64,000 nt of DNA from Cryptoclostridium sp964637365. GTDB lineage: Bacteria; Bacillota; Dehalobacteriia; UBA7702. Every line of letters begins with the position of its first letter. Position 1 is the stretch's first letter. The notes under the pieces were generated by a model, which ran no database searches, had not been told where the DNA came from, and saw nothing but the letters and a program-made list of their open reading frames with translations. The DNA lies in NCBI GenBank assembly GCA_964637365.1, contig CAZWWH010000010.1, forward strand, positions 1 through 64,000. The letters are read 5' to 3'. The position numbers and the translations under genes were made by a program. Below are positions 35,225 to 45,215 of this stretch, in pieces.

Positions 35225-36427
35225 TTATTCGCCTTCTTTCTTAATATGGAGCACATAGCTCTTTTCCAGAGCGTCGTCGATCAAAGCGTCAATATCCATA
35301 TTCTGCTCCATTTCCAGACAATCCTTAAGTTTCGGACGAATTTTGGGAAACTCCGGCAGGAAAATGGTACAGCAATCCTCATAAGGACGAATGGAAATAT
35401 CAAAAGTGCCGATTTTTTGGGCAATCTCAATAATTTCCTCCTTGTCAAAACCGCAAAGGGGACGGAGCACCGGCATACGGATGGCTTCGTTGATGGCCTC
35501 CATACTTTCCAGAGTCTGGCTGGCCACCTGGCCCACAGACTCCCCGGTATAGACGGCGTGACAATTACGGCCCCGAGCGACTCGCTCGGCAATGCGGTAC
35601 ATAAAACGACGCATCATGGTGATAGTATAATCTTCTCGGCAGGTCTTTCTGATCTCCATTTGAATATCGGTAAAATGTATCACATGGAGCTTGAGACTGC
35701 CGCAATATTTGGCCAAAACCGTGGCAAGATCCACCACTTTCTCTTTGGCCCGTTCACTGGTATAGGGAAAACTGTGGAAATGAATCATTTCCACCTTCAC
35801 GCCCCGTTTCATGGCGAAATAGGCGCAAACGGGGCTGTCAATGCCGCCGCTAAGCATGACCACGGCTTTGCCGCTGGCGCCCACCGGCAGACCGCCGCTC
35901 ATGGGAATGGTCTGCCCGAAAACGAAAACGCCTTCATGCCGTACCTCAATGTCGATACGCTGCTGTGGATGGCGGACATCTACGGTATATTCTTCCCCAA
36001 TTTGATCCAATATCATACAACCGATTTTGGCGCTGAGCTCCGGCGATTTTAGAGGAAAGCTCTTGTCGGAACGACGGCTTTCGATTTTAAAGGTACAGCC
36101 ATCGGGGCGTGCATTGATCAGCACATTTTTGGCGGCTTCGGCGATTTCCTCATAATCACGGCCGCACTTGATGACGGGGCTGACGGAATAAAGGCCGAAA
36201 ACATTTTTCAGCGCCTCCACGGTTTCCTCCAAATCTCCGTCCAAAGGAACCCAAAGGCGACCCCAGGTATTGAGCACCTCTTTGTCCGGCAGGGCTTTTT
36301 TGATATTATCCTGTAAGCGCTTGATGAACTGGCCCTTATTTTTACCTTTTAGTCCCAGTTCCCCATAGCGCAGCAAAAGCAATTTATACCCAAACGGGTC
36401 TCCCGCATTGGATGATAGGTTATTCAT
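35225..36427 (-). CDS. thiI: tRNA 4-thiouridine synthase ThiI
   Basis: Adds sulfur to tRNA uridine 8 and can also supply thiamine thiazole synthesis. The 400-residue protein has an N-terminal ferredoxin-like and THUMP region (LRYGELGLKGKNKGQF at about 18-33) and a PP-loop ATP pyrophosphatase with SGGIDSPVCA (about 185-194). Two Cys in YEDCCTIFLP lie near the end; there is no rhodanese domain, as in most Firmicutes. The start overlaps the csd stop (ATGA), so the sulfur donor enzyme and ThiI are coupled. Confidence 0.95.
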   Translation of the reverse strand: MNNLSSNAGDPFGYKLLLLRYGELGLKGKNKGQFIKRLQDNIKKALPDKEVLNTWGRLWVPLDGDLEETVEALKNVFGLYSVSPVIKCGRDYEEIAEAAKNVLINARPDGCTFKIESRRSDKSFPLKSPELSAKIGCMILDQIGEEYTVDVRHPQQRIDIEVRHEGVFVFGQTIPMSGGLPVGASGKAVVMLSGGIDSPVCAYFAMKRGVKVEMIHFHSFPYTSERAKEKVVDLATVLAKYCGSLKLHVIHFTDIQMEIRKTCREDYTITMMRRFMYRIAERVARGRNCHAVYTGESVGQVASQTLESMEAINEAIRMPVLRPLCGFDKEEIIEIAQKIGTFDISIRPYEDCCTIFLPEFPKIRPKLKDCLEMEQNMDIDALIDDALEKSYVLHIKKEGE

Positions 36428-37611
36428 GATTTTCCTCCTCGCATCAGGGCGATCATTTCAGCTCCTGCCTTGATGGCTTGAGCCACACGCCCCATTTCTT
36501 CCTTGGGAGTATCATCAGCAAAGCTGAACCGCAATGCCGTATCGCGTTCCTCATCGTCACGTCCCATGGCCATCAGCGTTTCACTGCTGCCCTTGGTTCG
36601 GGAATGGCAGGCGGAGCCTTGGGATACGTAGATTTTTTCCCCCTCCAAATAGTGGAGAAGCACTTCGGATTTTACCCCGGGAAAGGACAGATTCACAATA
36701 TATGGCACGGCCTTTTCGTCGTTGTTGCCATTGATATGGAAATCCACGCCCTCCTCAGTCAAAGCGGACAAAAGAGCGGCTTTCATTTCGGCCATGGTTC
36801 GATTTTTGGCGTCACGGTTTTGCAAAATCAGCTTCGCTGCCAAGGCCAATCCACCAATATAATAAAAATTCTCCGTTCCCGCTCGGAGTCCTCGCTCCTG
36901 ACCACCGCCGCTGATCAAGGGATGGAGCCGCAGCCCTTCCCTGATGTATAGGGCGGCGATACCTTTGGGGGCGCCGATTTTATGGCCACTCAAGGCAAAG
37001 GTATCGACATCCAGCTTCTTTAAATCTATGGGCAAACGCCCATAGGCCTGAACGCCGTCAACATGAAGATGACAGTCGGGGCTTTGGGATCGAATCAGCT
37101 TAGCAGTTTCCTCAATGGGGAAAATTGTGCCCACTTCATTGTTGACCATCATCATGGCCACTAAAATGGTGTCTTTTCGCAGGGAACGTTTTAAAAATTT
37201 CATATCGGGATTGCCGTCCCGGTCAACGGGAAGATAGGTCACTTCATAGCCGTGTGCCGCCAAATCCTCCACAGTACGCAGGACCGAGGGATGCTCCACC
37301 GCCGTAGTAATGATGTGCTTCCCCCGCTTATGATAGGTTTCGGCAATACCCCGGAGCGCCATGTTGTTGCTCTCGGAGCCACAGGAGGTAAAAACAATCT
37401 CATCCTCCCTGACCTTTAAGGTTTTGGCAATGGCGCGGCGACTTTCCTTTATCACCTTTTCCGAAGCAATCCCCAAATCATAAAGGGAGGAAGGATTTCC
37501 AAATCCCTGAGCCATCAAATCGCTGATATATTGGCGCACCTGGGGATGCACCGGCGTGGTAGCGCTGTTGTCCAAATACACCATACTCTTGCCAAGATTC
37601 GTCATACTCAT
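36424..37611 (-). CDS. Cysteine desulfurase (NifS/IscS type)
   Basis: Pyridoxal-phosphate enzyme of 395 residues that takes sulfur from cysteine, here probably for ThiI. Motifs seen: VYLDNSATTPVHP at the N-terminus, FTSCGSESNN, HVDGVQAYG, the PLP-Lys in LSGHKIGAPKG (about 203) and the catalytic-loop Cys in QGSACHSRTKGSSETL (about 325). I chose the ATG at 37611 because it overlaps the stop of the preceding gene (ATGA). A GTG three codons upstream and ATGs further in are alternatives. It is followed immediately by thiI. Confidence 0.95.
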   Translation of the reverse strand: MSMTNLGKSMVYLDNSATTPVHPQVRQYISDLMAQGFGNPSSLYDLGIASEKVIKESRRAIAKTLKVREDEIVFTSCGSESNNMALRGIAETYHKRGKHIITTAVEHPSVLRTVEDLAAHGYEVTYLPVDRDGNPDMKFLKRSLRKDTILVAMMMVNNEVGTIFPIEETAKLIRSQSPDCHLHVDGVQAYGRLPIDLKKLDVDTFALSGHKIGAPKGIAALYIREGLRLHPLISGGGQERGLRAGTENFYYIGGLALAAKLILQNRDAKNRTMAEMKAALLSALTEEGVDFHINGNNDEKAVPYIVNLSFPGVKSEVLLHYLEGEKIYVSQGSACHSRTKGSSETLMAMGRDDEERDTALRFSFADDTPKEEMGRVAQAIKAGAEMIALMRGGKS

Positions 37612-38495
37612 CGTTTCCACGCTTCCATCATGGTGCGGGCGTCACCGCTCAAAGCCACGGAAAAGGTTTCGTCCCTAAAATCTACGGAGAAATCCAGATC
37701 CTTGCAGATAGCTTCCCCCAGCGCCACCAGGCGTTCCATGTCCTCTTTGGCTACCTGCCACTGGCAGATCTTTTCCATTTCCGCCGCCAGCACACGGAAG
37801 CAGCCAAACATGGCGTTGCCATAATTCTGGCACAGCTCCTGAACCTGCTGAGCAGTGGTCAATTTGCCTTTGGCGATTTGAAACCGTTCCCGAAAGGTAT
37901 TGCAATTTTTCTCAAAGACATTGATCACAGAGTCCACCGCCTCACTGCGAAACCGCGGCTGAAACTCTTTAAAATGGAAGGAGGTGAGAATCCTTTCTAA
38001 AATTTCATCAGAGTTGGTAATTTTCCCCACAAAATTGATGCGGAGAGAAAACAGCTCCGTCTCGTGATACAAGGGGAAAAACATTTGCTGCCCACCCAAA
38101 GTAGGGATATCGCAGCGTAATGTCGGCATACCGCCCACTTCCACATCGGAAATTACCATGCCTCTTGTCTGGGAAAAAGAGGCCCGCAGCTCTTCCCGAT
38201 GCTCATCAGGAGAAATCAGAACTAAGGGTTCGGACTTTACGGTAATTTGCAGGGGCGTGGTTTGAAAATCCTCAAAATAGCAGGCAGCCTCCAGACCTTC
38301 AATATCCTGTTGACAGGTATAACCTTCGGGTATTTCAAAGGAGAACAGCTCTGTTTCCGCCAAAGTCCCTACACCATAGGGAATTTCCATCGGTTCCGAT
38401 TCGGAGCGGTACTGTTCTAACATTTTTTTCAGTGCTTCCACATCGCCGTGGGCGAAGTTTTTTTCTTTCAAATCTTTCGTTTCGTCGCTCATCAT
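37608..38495 (-). CDS. Protein of unknown function, coupled to csd
   Basis: I do not recognise this 295-residue protein. It is soluble with no signal peptide. The middle has alternating beta-type segments (TELFSFEIPEGYTCQQDIE, CYFEDFQTTPLQITVKSEP), and the last third is helical. The ATG follows GAGGTA, and its stop overlaps the start of the cysteine desulfurase gene, so it is translationally coupled to csd and thiI. That suggests either a role in the same unit or convenience of position. Codon use looks like that of its neighbours. Confidence 0.75.
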   Translation of the reverse strand: MMSDETKDLKEKNFAHGDVEALKKMLEQYRSESEPMEIPYGVGTLAETELFSFEIPEGYTCQQDIEGLEAACYFEDFQTTPLQITVKSEPLVLISPDEHREELRASFSQTRGMVISDVEVGGMPTLRCDIPTLGGQQMFFPLYHETELFSLRINFVGKITNSDEILERILTSFHFKEFQPRFRSEAVDSVINVFEKNCNTFRERFQIAKGKLTTAQQVQELCQNYGNAMFGCFRVLAAEMEKICQWQVAKEDMERLVALGEAICKDLDFSVDFRDETFSVALSGDARTMMEAWKR

Positions 38496-38841
38496 TACCT
38501 CAACTTCTCTACCATAATATCATTTCTAATAATTATTTTTTCGATCTCATAGCTAAACTAGATATCCCTTATTTTCGGATAAAGTTATCATCCACCATTT
38601 TAAAAAGCATAGATATAGTTATTATATCATATCACACGCAGTGTGCAAGCCCGAAGGGCACAAAATACCAGTATCCCCGGAGGGGACACAGAGGGGGTTC
38701 GGTATAATTAAAGCCATAAATATCCCGCTGAAAGTGAAAAAAGAGACGTTTTACCTCCTTCCGGCATTCAATTTGCGAAATTGAACCCAAATGGAAATAA
38801 AACGTCTTTCCGTTTCTATCGTTTATGAATTTTTATATTGA
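38496..38841. other. Gene-free stretch with a large nested hairpin
   Basis: No gene is supported. AAGAGACGTTTTA (38740-38752) pairs with TAAAACGTCTTT (38798-38809), and inside it TTCAATTT pairs with AAATTGAA. It lies just past the lipoprotein gene's stop on the minus strand and may end that transcript. Confidence 0.5.
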
Positions 38842-39401
38842 TTATTCCAATCCTTGATCTTCCAACATCTTTTTGGTGATCCGATACGTTTCCCGCATGG
38901 TTTCGCTCCTCTCCTGCTCAAAGCCCAAAGCCAGAAATTCCTCATCGGTCATCGTCCCCCATCGGTCGTAGGATTTGATCTGCGCGATGTTTTCCCCGGA
39001 GATCCCCCGTTCCCTAAGGTCATCCTCACTTAATTGCGACAGTTCATCGTAAAAATAGTGGCTGACATCTTTGCCGTGGAACTCATCCGTATATTGACGA
39101 AAGGCCAATGCTGCTCCGCAGTAGCGCCTAACTGAGCGCGGGGCGTCTGAGCCAAGCGTTGGATATCCGCATCCAGGTCCGTCTCCCGATACAATTTGAT
39201 CTCCTCATCAGAATACCCTTTATCTCTCAGTTCTTCATCAGACATTTCCCTCAATTGAATGATGTCTGCAACCTCGGAACTCCACTCCGTAAATCCGGGA
39301 AGCTCTAAAAAACCGGAGTAGTCCCTTTCCTCAGAGCCGCAGCCGATAAAGCTCACCATCACAACAGACAAGATCAGCCATAAAACAATATGCCTTTTCA
39401 C
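38842..39401 (-). pseudogene. Frameshifted lipoprotein with short repeats
   Basis: The N-terminal part (39401 down) starts MKRHIVLWLILSVVMVSFIGC, a lipoprotein signal with lipobox, and continues to about QLGATAE. From there the following sequence makes sense in the next frame (AALAFRQYTDEFHGKDVSHYF onward) down to a TAA at 38842; the first frame instead ends in an unrelated tail. Both parts carry a repeated motif: SDEELRDKGYSDEEIKLYRE, SEDDLRERGISGENIAQIK and TDEEFLALGFEQERSETMRE. One indel near 39107-39112 restores a protein of about 185 residues. It is either a recent pseudogene or a sequencing error. Function unknown. Confidence 0.75.
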
Positions 39402-39610
39402 CCTCGTAATGCCACCTCATCTACTTGCCGAAACTGTATACAAAATGCATAGTATAATTCCCATTAAATACTCCATATTCATCCTAAATTACTTTAATAT
39501 GATTCAAATTATAATACATTTATCTCATTATACAAGGGGCTATTAATCAGTACTTATTTATTCATAAAATGATTCCAATTTGGAATACCACAAAAAAGCA
39601 TGACATATTC

Positions 39611-39645
39611 AAAACACCCTCGCTGAAAATCAACGAGGGTGTTTT
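39611..39645 (-). terminator. Terminator of hppA
   Basis: AAAACACCCTCG (39611-39622) pairs with CGAGGGTGTTTT (39634-39645). Confidence 0.88.
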
Positions 39646-39674
39646 GATATAGAGTGATAGAGTTTGTCCCCAAA

Positions 39675-41762
39675 TTACATAAACATGGGAGCGAAAACCA
39701 AAGCAACAATGGTCATCAACTTCATCAAAATATTTAAAGAAGGACCGGAAGTGTCTTTGAAGGGGTCGCCAACGGTATCGCCGTTGACAGCGGCAGCATG
39801 GGCATCGGAGCCTTTGCCGCCATGAACGCCACTTTCTATGTACTTCTTGGCATTATCCCAAGCACCGCCAGCATTGGCCATCATAACAGCCAAAAGGAAA
39901 CCGGTAACGAGGGAGCCAGCCAGCAAACCACCAAGGGCTTCTTTCCCAAGAAAGGGAATGAGACCAATGAGAAGAGGAGCAATTACAGCCAAAAGACCGG
40001 GAATGATCATTTCTTTCAAAGCGGCATGGGTGCTGATGCTAACACAGGTAGCATAGTCGGGACGGCCAGTACCTTCCATGATGCCGGGGATGGTTTTGAA
40101 CTGACGGCGAACTTCTTCGATCATCTGCTGTGCGGCACGGCCTACAGCGTTCATAGTAAGAGCGGAGAAGAGGAAAGGAAGCATACCGCCGATGAAGAGA
40201 CCAGCCACAACTTTGGGATTCAGAACATTGATGCTGTCCAAACCAACAGCTTGGGTATAAGCGGAGAACAAGGACAAAGCAGTCAACGCAGCGGAACCAA
40301 TGGCGAAGCCTTTACCGATGGCAGCAGTGGTATTACCAACAGAGTCAAGGGCATCGGTGATTTCACGAACATGGGGATCAAGACCGGACATTTCAGCGAT
40401 ACCGCCGGCATTGTCAGCGATGGGGCCGTAAGCGTCAACAGCAACGATAATCCCAGTGGTAGAAAGCATACCCACAGCGGCCAAAGCAATACCGTAAAGT
40501 TCAGCGAATTGATAGGAAACAATAATAGCCACAACAATTACGATAATGGGAAGAGCCGTGGAAATCATACCGGTAGCGATCCCGGAGATGATATTGGTAG
40601 CAGTCCCGGTTTCGCAGGAAGCTGCGATTTTCTTTACAGGACTATAATCGAAGGAAGTATAGTATTCCGTCAATTTACCGATGATGGTACCGGCAATCAA
40701 ACCAACCACAACAGCGATAAATACACCATTAGCAAAGCTTACAGGGAGGTCAAGGCCATTGACATTGGGAAGCAGTCTCGTAGCGAAGAAAGCACCGATA
40801 ATGGCAAGAGCAGTAGCAACATAGGTACCGGTATTCAAAGCTTTTTGTGCGTTAGCATTTTCGCCGGTACGAACAAAGAAGGTACCGATGATAGAAGCGA
40901 TAACACCGGTGGCGGCTACCAGCACAGGAACGAGAACCCCCATGATGGAATCACCCATAGCGAAATCAAGCACAGCGCCAAGAGCAATGGCAGCGATGAT
41001 GGAACCGCAGAAAGATTCAAACAAGTCAGAACCCATACCAGCGACGTCACCAACATTATCACCAACGTTGTCAGCGATAACAGCGGGGTTACGGGGATCA
41101 TCTTCGGGGATACCGGCTTCGACTTTACCGACGAGGTCAGCGCCAACATCAGCGGCTTTGGTATAGATACCGCCGCCAACACGACCGAAAAGAGCAACGG
41201 AAGAAGCGCCGAGGGCGAAACCGTTGACTACGGAAGCGCGGGTAGTTTCAGCCATATCAGGCATCACAAGATAGAAAATACCAAGAACAATGCCAAGACC
41301 CAAAAGACCGAGACCAACAACGGACATACCCATAACGGCGCCGCCGGAAAAAGCAATACCCAAAGCAGCGTTGGTGCCTCGTTGTGCAGCATTGGCAGTT
41401 CTTACATTGGCTTTGGTAGCGATACGCATACCAATGTTACCGGCCAAGATAGAGCAAAGAGCCCCAATTCCAAAGGGAAGCGCGGTCCAGGGACTTAAAG
41501 TTTCCGCACCGCTGCCGGTAGCAAAGCCTGCAATAATAAGGAACGCGGCCAAAGCAATAATCACGATGGCCAAAATTTTGTACTCGCTGGCCAGGAAAGC
41601 CATAGCGCCTTCATGAATCGCGCCGGAAATTTCTTCCATTTTTGCATGATTGAACTGCTCTTTTTTCACTCTGGCAGCCAAATACATGGCAAAAAGAAGC
41701 GCAATCACACCGACACCGATGGAAATCCAAACCATGGTACTAGTAGTGAAAAAACCTTCCAT
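39675..41762 (-). CDS. hppA: Membrane-bound ion-translocating pyrophosphatase
   Basis: Membrane pump of 695 residues, about 16 helices, that uses pyrophosphate hydrolysis to export H+ or Na+. The catalytic loop has DVGADLVGKVEAGIPEDDPR and IADNVGDNVGDVAGMGSDLFE (each about residues 185-235, partly quoted). The GNTTAAIGKG segment has Ala where potassium-independent enzymes have Lys, so it should be of the potassium-dependent type. I cannot decide between proton and sodium transport. It stands alone between secG and a strong terminator. Confidence 0.95.
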   Translation of the reverse strand: MEGFFTTSTMVWISIGVGVIALLFAMYLAARVKKEQFNHAKMEEISGAIHEGAMAFLASEYKILAIVIIALAAFLIIAGFATGSGAETLSPWTALPFGIGALCSILAGNIGMRIATKANVRTANAAQRGTNAALGIAFSGGAVMGMSVVGLGLLGLGIVLGIFYLVMPDMAETTRASVVNGFALGASSVALFGRVGGGIYTKAADVGADLVGKVEAGIPEDDPRNPAVIADNVGDNVGDVAGMGSDLFESFCGSIIAAIALGAVLDFAMGDSIMGVLVPVLVAATGVIASIIGTFFVRTGENANAQKALNTGTYVATALAIIGAFFATRLLPNVNGLDLPVSFANGVFIAVVVGLIAGTIIGKLTEYYTSFDYSPVKKIAASCETGTATNIISGIATGMISTALPIIVIVVAIIVSYQFAELYGIALAAVGMLSTTGIIVAVDAYGPIADNAGGIAEMSGLDPHVREITDALDSVGNTTAAIGKGFAIGSAALTALSLFSAYTQAVGLDSINVLNPKVVAGLFIGGMLPFLFSALTMNAVGRAAQQMIEEVRRQFKTIPGIMEGTGRPDYATCVSISTHAALKEMIIPGLLAVIAPLLIGLIPFLGKEALGGLLAGSLVTGFLLAVMMANAGGAWDNAKKYIESGVHGGKGSDAHAAAVNGDTVGDPFKDTSGPSLNILMKLMTIVALVFAPMFM

Positions 41763-41813
41763 TCTTTCAAAAACCTCCTAAAAATATTAAATTATAAAAT
41801 GAAGAAAAATAAA

Positions 41814-42047
41814 TTAAAAGATCAAGGTAAGAATCAGCGTAATCACGAAAAACGCTGCCGTAAGAATCCCGGAGATTTTGGCGAGGAAATCGTCGAGACC
41901 TTTCTTTTTCCCAAAGAGTTGTTCCGAAGCGCCGCCAATGGTTCCGGAAATACCGGCACTGCGGCTAGACTGCATGATAACAGCGGCGATGACGCCCAAA
42001 CAGATGAGAACATCGATCACCATCAAAATAATTTTGAGAACTTCCAT
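41814..42047 (-). CDS. secG: Preprotein translocase subunit SecG
   Basis: Small SecYEG subunit of 77 residues with two membrane helices (residues about 3-25 and 55-76) and the conserved cytoplasmic loop QSSRSAGISGTIGGASEQLFG between them. It lies after eno at the end of the glycolysis cluster, its usual place in Firmicutes. Confidence 0.93.
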   Translation of the reverse strand: MEVLKIILMVIDVLICLGVIAAVIMQSSRSAGISGTIGGASEQLFGKKKGLDDFLAKISGILTAAFFVITLILTLIF

Positions 42048-42204
42048 GGTTCACCTCCAAAAACTAACAGCAGTATTTTACCACAGAGACTCCATAAATA
42101 CAACCAAAAATTGTATATTTTTTGCAAATCTCTTGGCTTTATCCTACGCTGGACTGGGCATTTTCCCAAAAACAAGGGATGAAATGTAATTTTTCGTATT
42201 ACAG

Positions 42205-42236
42205 GCGGCACGGGACAAGAATTCGTTCCGTGCCGC
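42205..42236 (-). other. Hairpin between eno and secG
   Basis: GCGGCACGG pairs with CCGTGCCGC across a 14-base loop. No T-run follows, so it may stabilise the glycolytic mRNA or partly terminate it before secG. Confidence 0.6.
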
Positions 42237-42243
42237 TGGGAAA

Positions 42244-43527
42244 TCATTTCAAATTGTAAAAGACGTTGATGCCTTTGTATTGCGCCACATCCTCCAATTC
42301 TTCTTCAATACGGAGAAGTTGATTGTATTTGGCAATACGGTCAGTGCGACAGGGAGCACCGGTTTTGATTTGACCGGCATTAACGGCCACGGCCAAGTCG
42401 GCGATGGTGGCGTCTTCGCTTTCACCGGAACGGTGGGAAACCACGGCGGTGTAACCGGCACGTTTTGCCATTTCGATGGCGTCCAGAGTTTCGGTAAGGG
42501 TACCGATCTGGTTTACTTTAATCAAAATTGCATTGGCGGTGTTGGTTTCAATGCCTTTGGCCAAACGCTGGGGATTAGTAACAAAGAGGTCATCACCGAC
42601 GATCTGGATTTTTTTGCCCAGTTTTTCGGTCATCAGCTTCCAACCATCCCAATCGTCTTCGGCAAGGCCGTCTTCAATGGAAATGATAGGATATTTACCG
42701 CAGAGGTATTCATAATATTCCACCATTTCAGCACTGGTTTTCACAGCGTTTTCACCGGCCAAATGGTATTTGCCGTCTTTATAAATTTCCGTGGAGGCAA
42801 CGTCCAAAGCGAGACGGACATCTTTACCCGGAACGTAGCCGGCTTTTTCAATGGCTTCCACGATAACGGCCAGAGCTTCCTCGTTGGTTTCCAGGTTGGG
42901 AGCGAAACCGCCTTCGTCACCGACGCCGGAGAGAAGGCCTTTCTCCTTCAATACTTTTTTCAAGTTATGATAAATTTCCGCACCCATACGCAAAGCTTCG
43001 GCAAAGGAGCCTGCGCCCACAGGCATAATCATGAATTCCTGGATGTCTACATTATTATCTGCGTGTTTGCCGCCATTCAAAATGTTCATCATGGGAACGG
43101 GGAGTTCCTTGGCATTGCAGCCGCCGATGTATTGATAGAGAGGCATTCCCACATATTCCGCCGCAGCTTTGGACGCAGCCAGGGAAACACCGAGAATGGC
43201 ATTGGCGCCTAATTTCCCTTTGTTGGGGGTTCCGTCCAATTCAATGAGAGTCTTGTCCAGAAGTGCCTGGTCAAACACGCTCATGCCCGTTACGGCAGGA
43301 GCAATCACGGTCAACACATTGGTGACGGCTTTCATTGTGCCCTTGCCAAGATAGCGTTCTTTGTCGCCGTCTCTCAATTCCACAGCTTCATGAGCGCCGG
43401 TAGAGGCGCCGGAAGGAATGATAACGCGTCCCATGGTGCCATCTTCCAGAAATACTTCCACTTCCACAGTGGGATTACCACGGGAATCCAGCACTTCTCT
43501 GGCATTGACATCAACGATAATCGACAT
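42244..43527 (-). CDS. eno: Enolase
   Basis: Converts 2-phosphoglycerate to phosphoenolpyruvate. The 427-residue protein has the N-terminal signature AREVLDSRGNPTVEVEV, a catalytic GDEGGFAPN (about 205), metal ligands in ISIEDGLAEDDWDGW (about 285) and the Lys/His motif SHRSGESEDATIADLAV (about 367-383). I chose the ATG at 43527 since GAGGTGG precedes it. It is part of the gap-pgk-tpi-gpmI-eno cluster. Confidence 0.97.
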   Translation of the reverse strand: MSIIVDVNAREVLDSRGNPTVEVEVFLEDGTMGRVIIPSGASTGAHEAVELRDGDKERYLGKGTMKAVTNVLTVIAPAVTGMSVFDQALLDKTLIELDGTPNKGKLGANAILGVSLAASKAAAEYVGMPLYQYIGGCNAKELPVPMMNILNGGKHADNNVDIQEFMIMPVGAGSFAEALRMGAEIYHNLKKVLKEKGLLSGVGDEGGFAPNLETNEEALAVIVEAIEKAGYVPGKDVRLALDVASTEIYKDGKYHLAGENAVKTSAEMVEYYEYLCGKYPIISIEDGLAEDDWDGWKLMTEKLGKKIQIVGDDLFVTNPQRLAKGIETNTANAILIKVNQIGTLTETLDAIEMAKRAGYTAVVSHRSGESEDATIADLAVAVNAGQIKTGAPCRTDRIAKYNQLLRIEEELEDVAQYKGINVFYNLK

Positions 43528-43690
43528 TTTTTCCACCTCGTTTAAAAAATCTTCCCTGCGGCCTTATTTTAACTTTATACTCTCTCCACAAAGGCCGTCA
43601 TTCTATAACATATTTTTCCCTCTTTATCGGGGACGTCCGATAAGGTATATAAATAAAATAACAAACTATACCAAAAAAATCAATATCTTC

Positions 43691-45214
43691 TTAAGCATCT
43701 TTTGGAGTTACGATGGCCTCTCCCGCCATCTCCGGCGGCACTTCTAGGCCCATAAGAGTCAAAATCGTCGGCGCAATGTCGCAGAGAGCGCCGTCGTCAC
43801 GGCCCTGATATTCCTTTTTGCTTATCATAATATAGGGAACGATGTTGTTGGTATGGGCGGTATAAGGACCGCCGTCATCATCAAACATCCTTTCCGCATT
43901 GCCATGATCCGCAGTAAGGAAAATCTCCCCGCCTTTGGCCAAAACCGCGTCAGCGATACGGCCCACACAGCCATCAACAAACTCAATGGCTTCAATCACA
44001 GCCTCAAGGTTGCCGGTATGTCCCACCATATCAGGATTGGCGAAATTCAAAATAATCACGTCGTATTTTTCAGCTTCAATCTCCTTTAAAACGGCTTCAG
44101 TGACTTTTCCGGCGCTCATAGCGGGAGTCTCATCGTAGGAAGCCACTTTGGGGGAAGGAATCAAAATACGGTCCTCCCCTTCATAAGGGGGTTCCACCTG
44201 ACTGTTAAAGAAAAAGGTCACATGGGCATATTTTTCTGTTTCCGCGATGCGAAGCTGTTTTTTCCCCTGCTTTGACAGCCAGGTACCCAAATTATTGACA
44301 ATGGCTTCCTTTGGGAAAGCCACTGGCACATCGTAAGAAGCGTCGCATTGGGTAAAGCAAACATAATAAGTCTCCGGCACAACGCCTCGTGCAAAGCCCT
44401 CAAAATCAGGGTCTTTGAACGCCCAAAGCATTTCACGGGCGCGGTCGGTACGGAAATTGAAGAAAATCACTGCATCACCGGAAACAACGGTTTTCCCTTT
44501 TTCCATGATAATTGGCTTCACAAACTCATCGGTAACGCCGTCATCGTAAGACTTGCGCATCGCGTCATGATAATCGGCAGATTTCACGCCTTCGCCGAAA
44601 ACCAGCGCGCGATAGGCCAACTCCAGCCGTTCCCACCGTTTATCACGATCCATAGCATAATACCGCCCCATGATGGTGGCGATTTCGCCAGTCTGCCGCT
44701 GATTCATTTCCTCCTGGATGCGGTCGAGAAATTCCAGGGCAGAGGTGGGCAGAACGTCACGTCCGTCCAAAAAAGCGTGAAGATAAACCTCTTTCACTCC
44801 CTGGCGACGGGCCATTTCCAGCAGCGCCACTACATGATCGATGTGGCTGTGAACGCCGCCGTCGGACAAAAGCCCCATGAGATGAAGGGCTTTGCCTTCT
44901 TTTTTCACATAGTCCATGGTGGAAAGAAGCACTTGATTTTCAAAGAAATCACCGTCTTCGATCCCTTTGGTAATGCGGGTAAGATCCTGATAGACCACGC
45001 GCCCGGCTCCCATATTCATATGCCCCACTTCGGAATTGCCAATTTGCCCCTGGGGTAAACCAACACGAAGGCCCGAAGCAGACAAATAGCCATGGCAGTA
45101 TTTCTGCCACAGCCGATCAAAATTCGGTTTCTTAGCCTGGGCAACGCCGTTTCCTTCCATAGCTTCGCTATGGCCAAACCCGTCCAGAATCAAAAGCATA
45201 GTAGGTGTAGACAT
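43691..45214 (-). CDS. gpmI: 2,3-bisphosphoglycerate-independent phosphoglycerate mutase
   Basis: Manganese-dependent enzyme of 507 residues that interconverts 3- and 2-phosphoglycerate. The N-terminal metal Asp is in LLILDGFG, the phosphoserine nucleophile in GQIGNSEVGHMNMGAGR (about residue 60), and C-terminal metal ligands in NFANPDMVGHTG and LTADHGNAE (about 400-445). It starts one base past the tpiA stop and belongs to the glycolysis cluster. Confidence 0.97.
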   Translation of the reverse strand: MSTPTMLLILDGFGHSEAMEGNGVAQAKKPNFDRLWQKYCHGYLSASGLRVGLPQGQIGNSEVGHMNMGAGRVVYQDLTRITKGIEDGDFFENQVLLSTMDYVKKEGKALHLMGLLSDGGVHSHIDHVVALLEMARRQGVKEVYLHAFLDGRDVLPTSALEFLDRIQEEMNQRQTGEIATIMGRYYAMDRDKRWERLELAYRALVFGEGVKSADYHDAMRKSYDDGVTDEFVKPIIMEKGKTVVSGDAVIFFNFRTDRAREMLWAFKDPDFEGFARGVVPETYYVCFTQCDASYDVPVAFPKEAIVNNLGTWLSKQGKKQLRIAETEKYAHVTFFFNSQVEPPYEGEDRILIPSPKVASYDETPAMSAGKVTEAVLKEIEAEKYDVIILNFANPDMVGHTGNLEAVIEAIEFVDGCVGRIADAVLAKGGEIFLTADHGNAERMFDDDGGPYTAHTNNIVPYIMISKKEYQGRDDGALCDIAPTILTLMGLEVPPEMAGEAIVTPKDA

Positions 45215-45215
45215 A

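Noticed and set aside
39798..41498. 566-codon plus-strand frame opposite hppA
   Set aside because: It is the antisense shadow of the pyrophosphatase gene: low-complexity Ser/Gly/Asn/His translation and no ribosome site.
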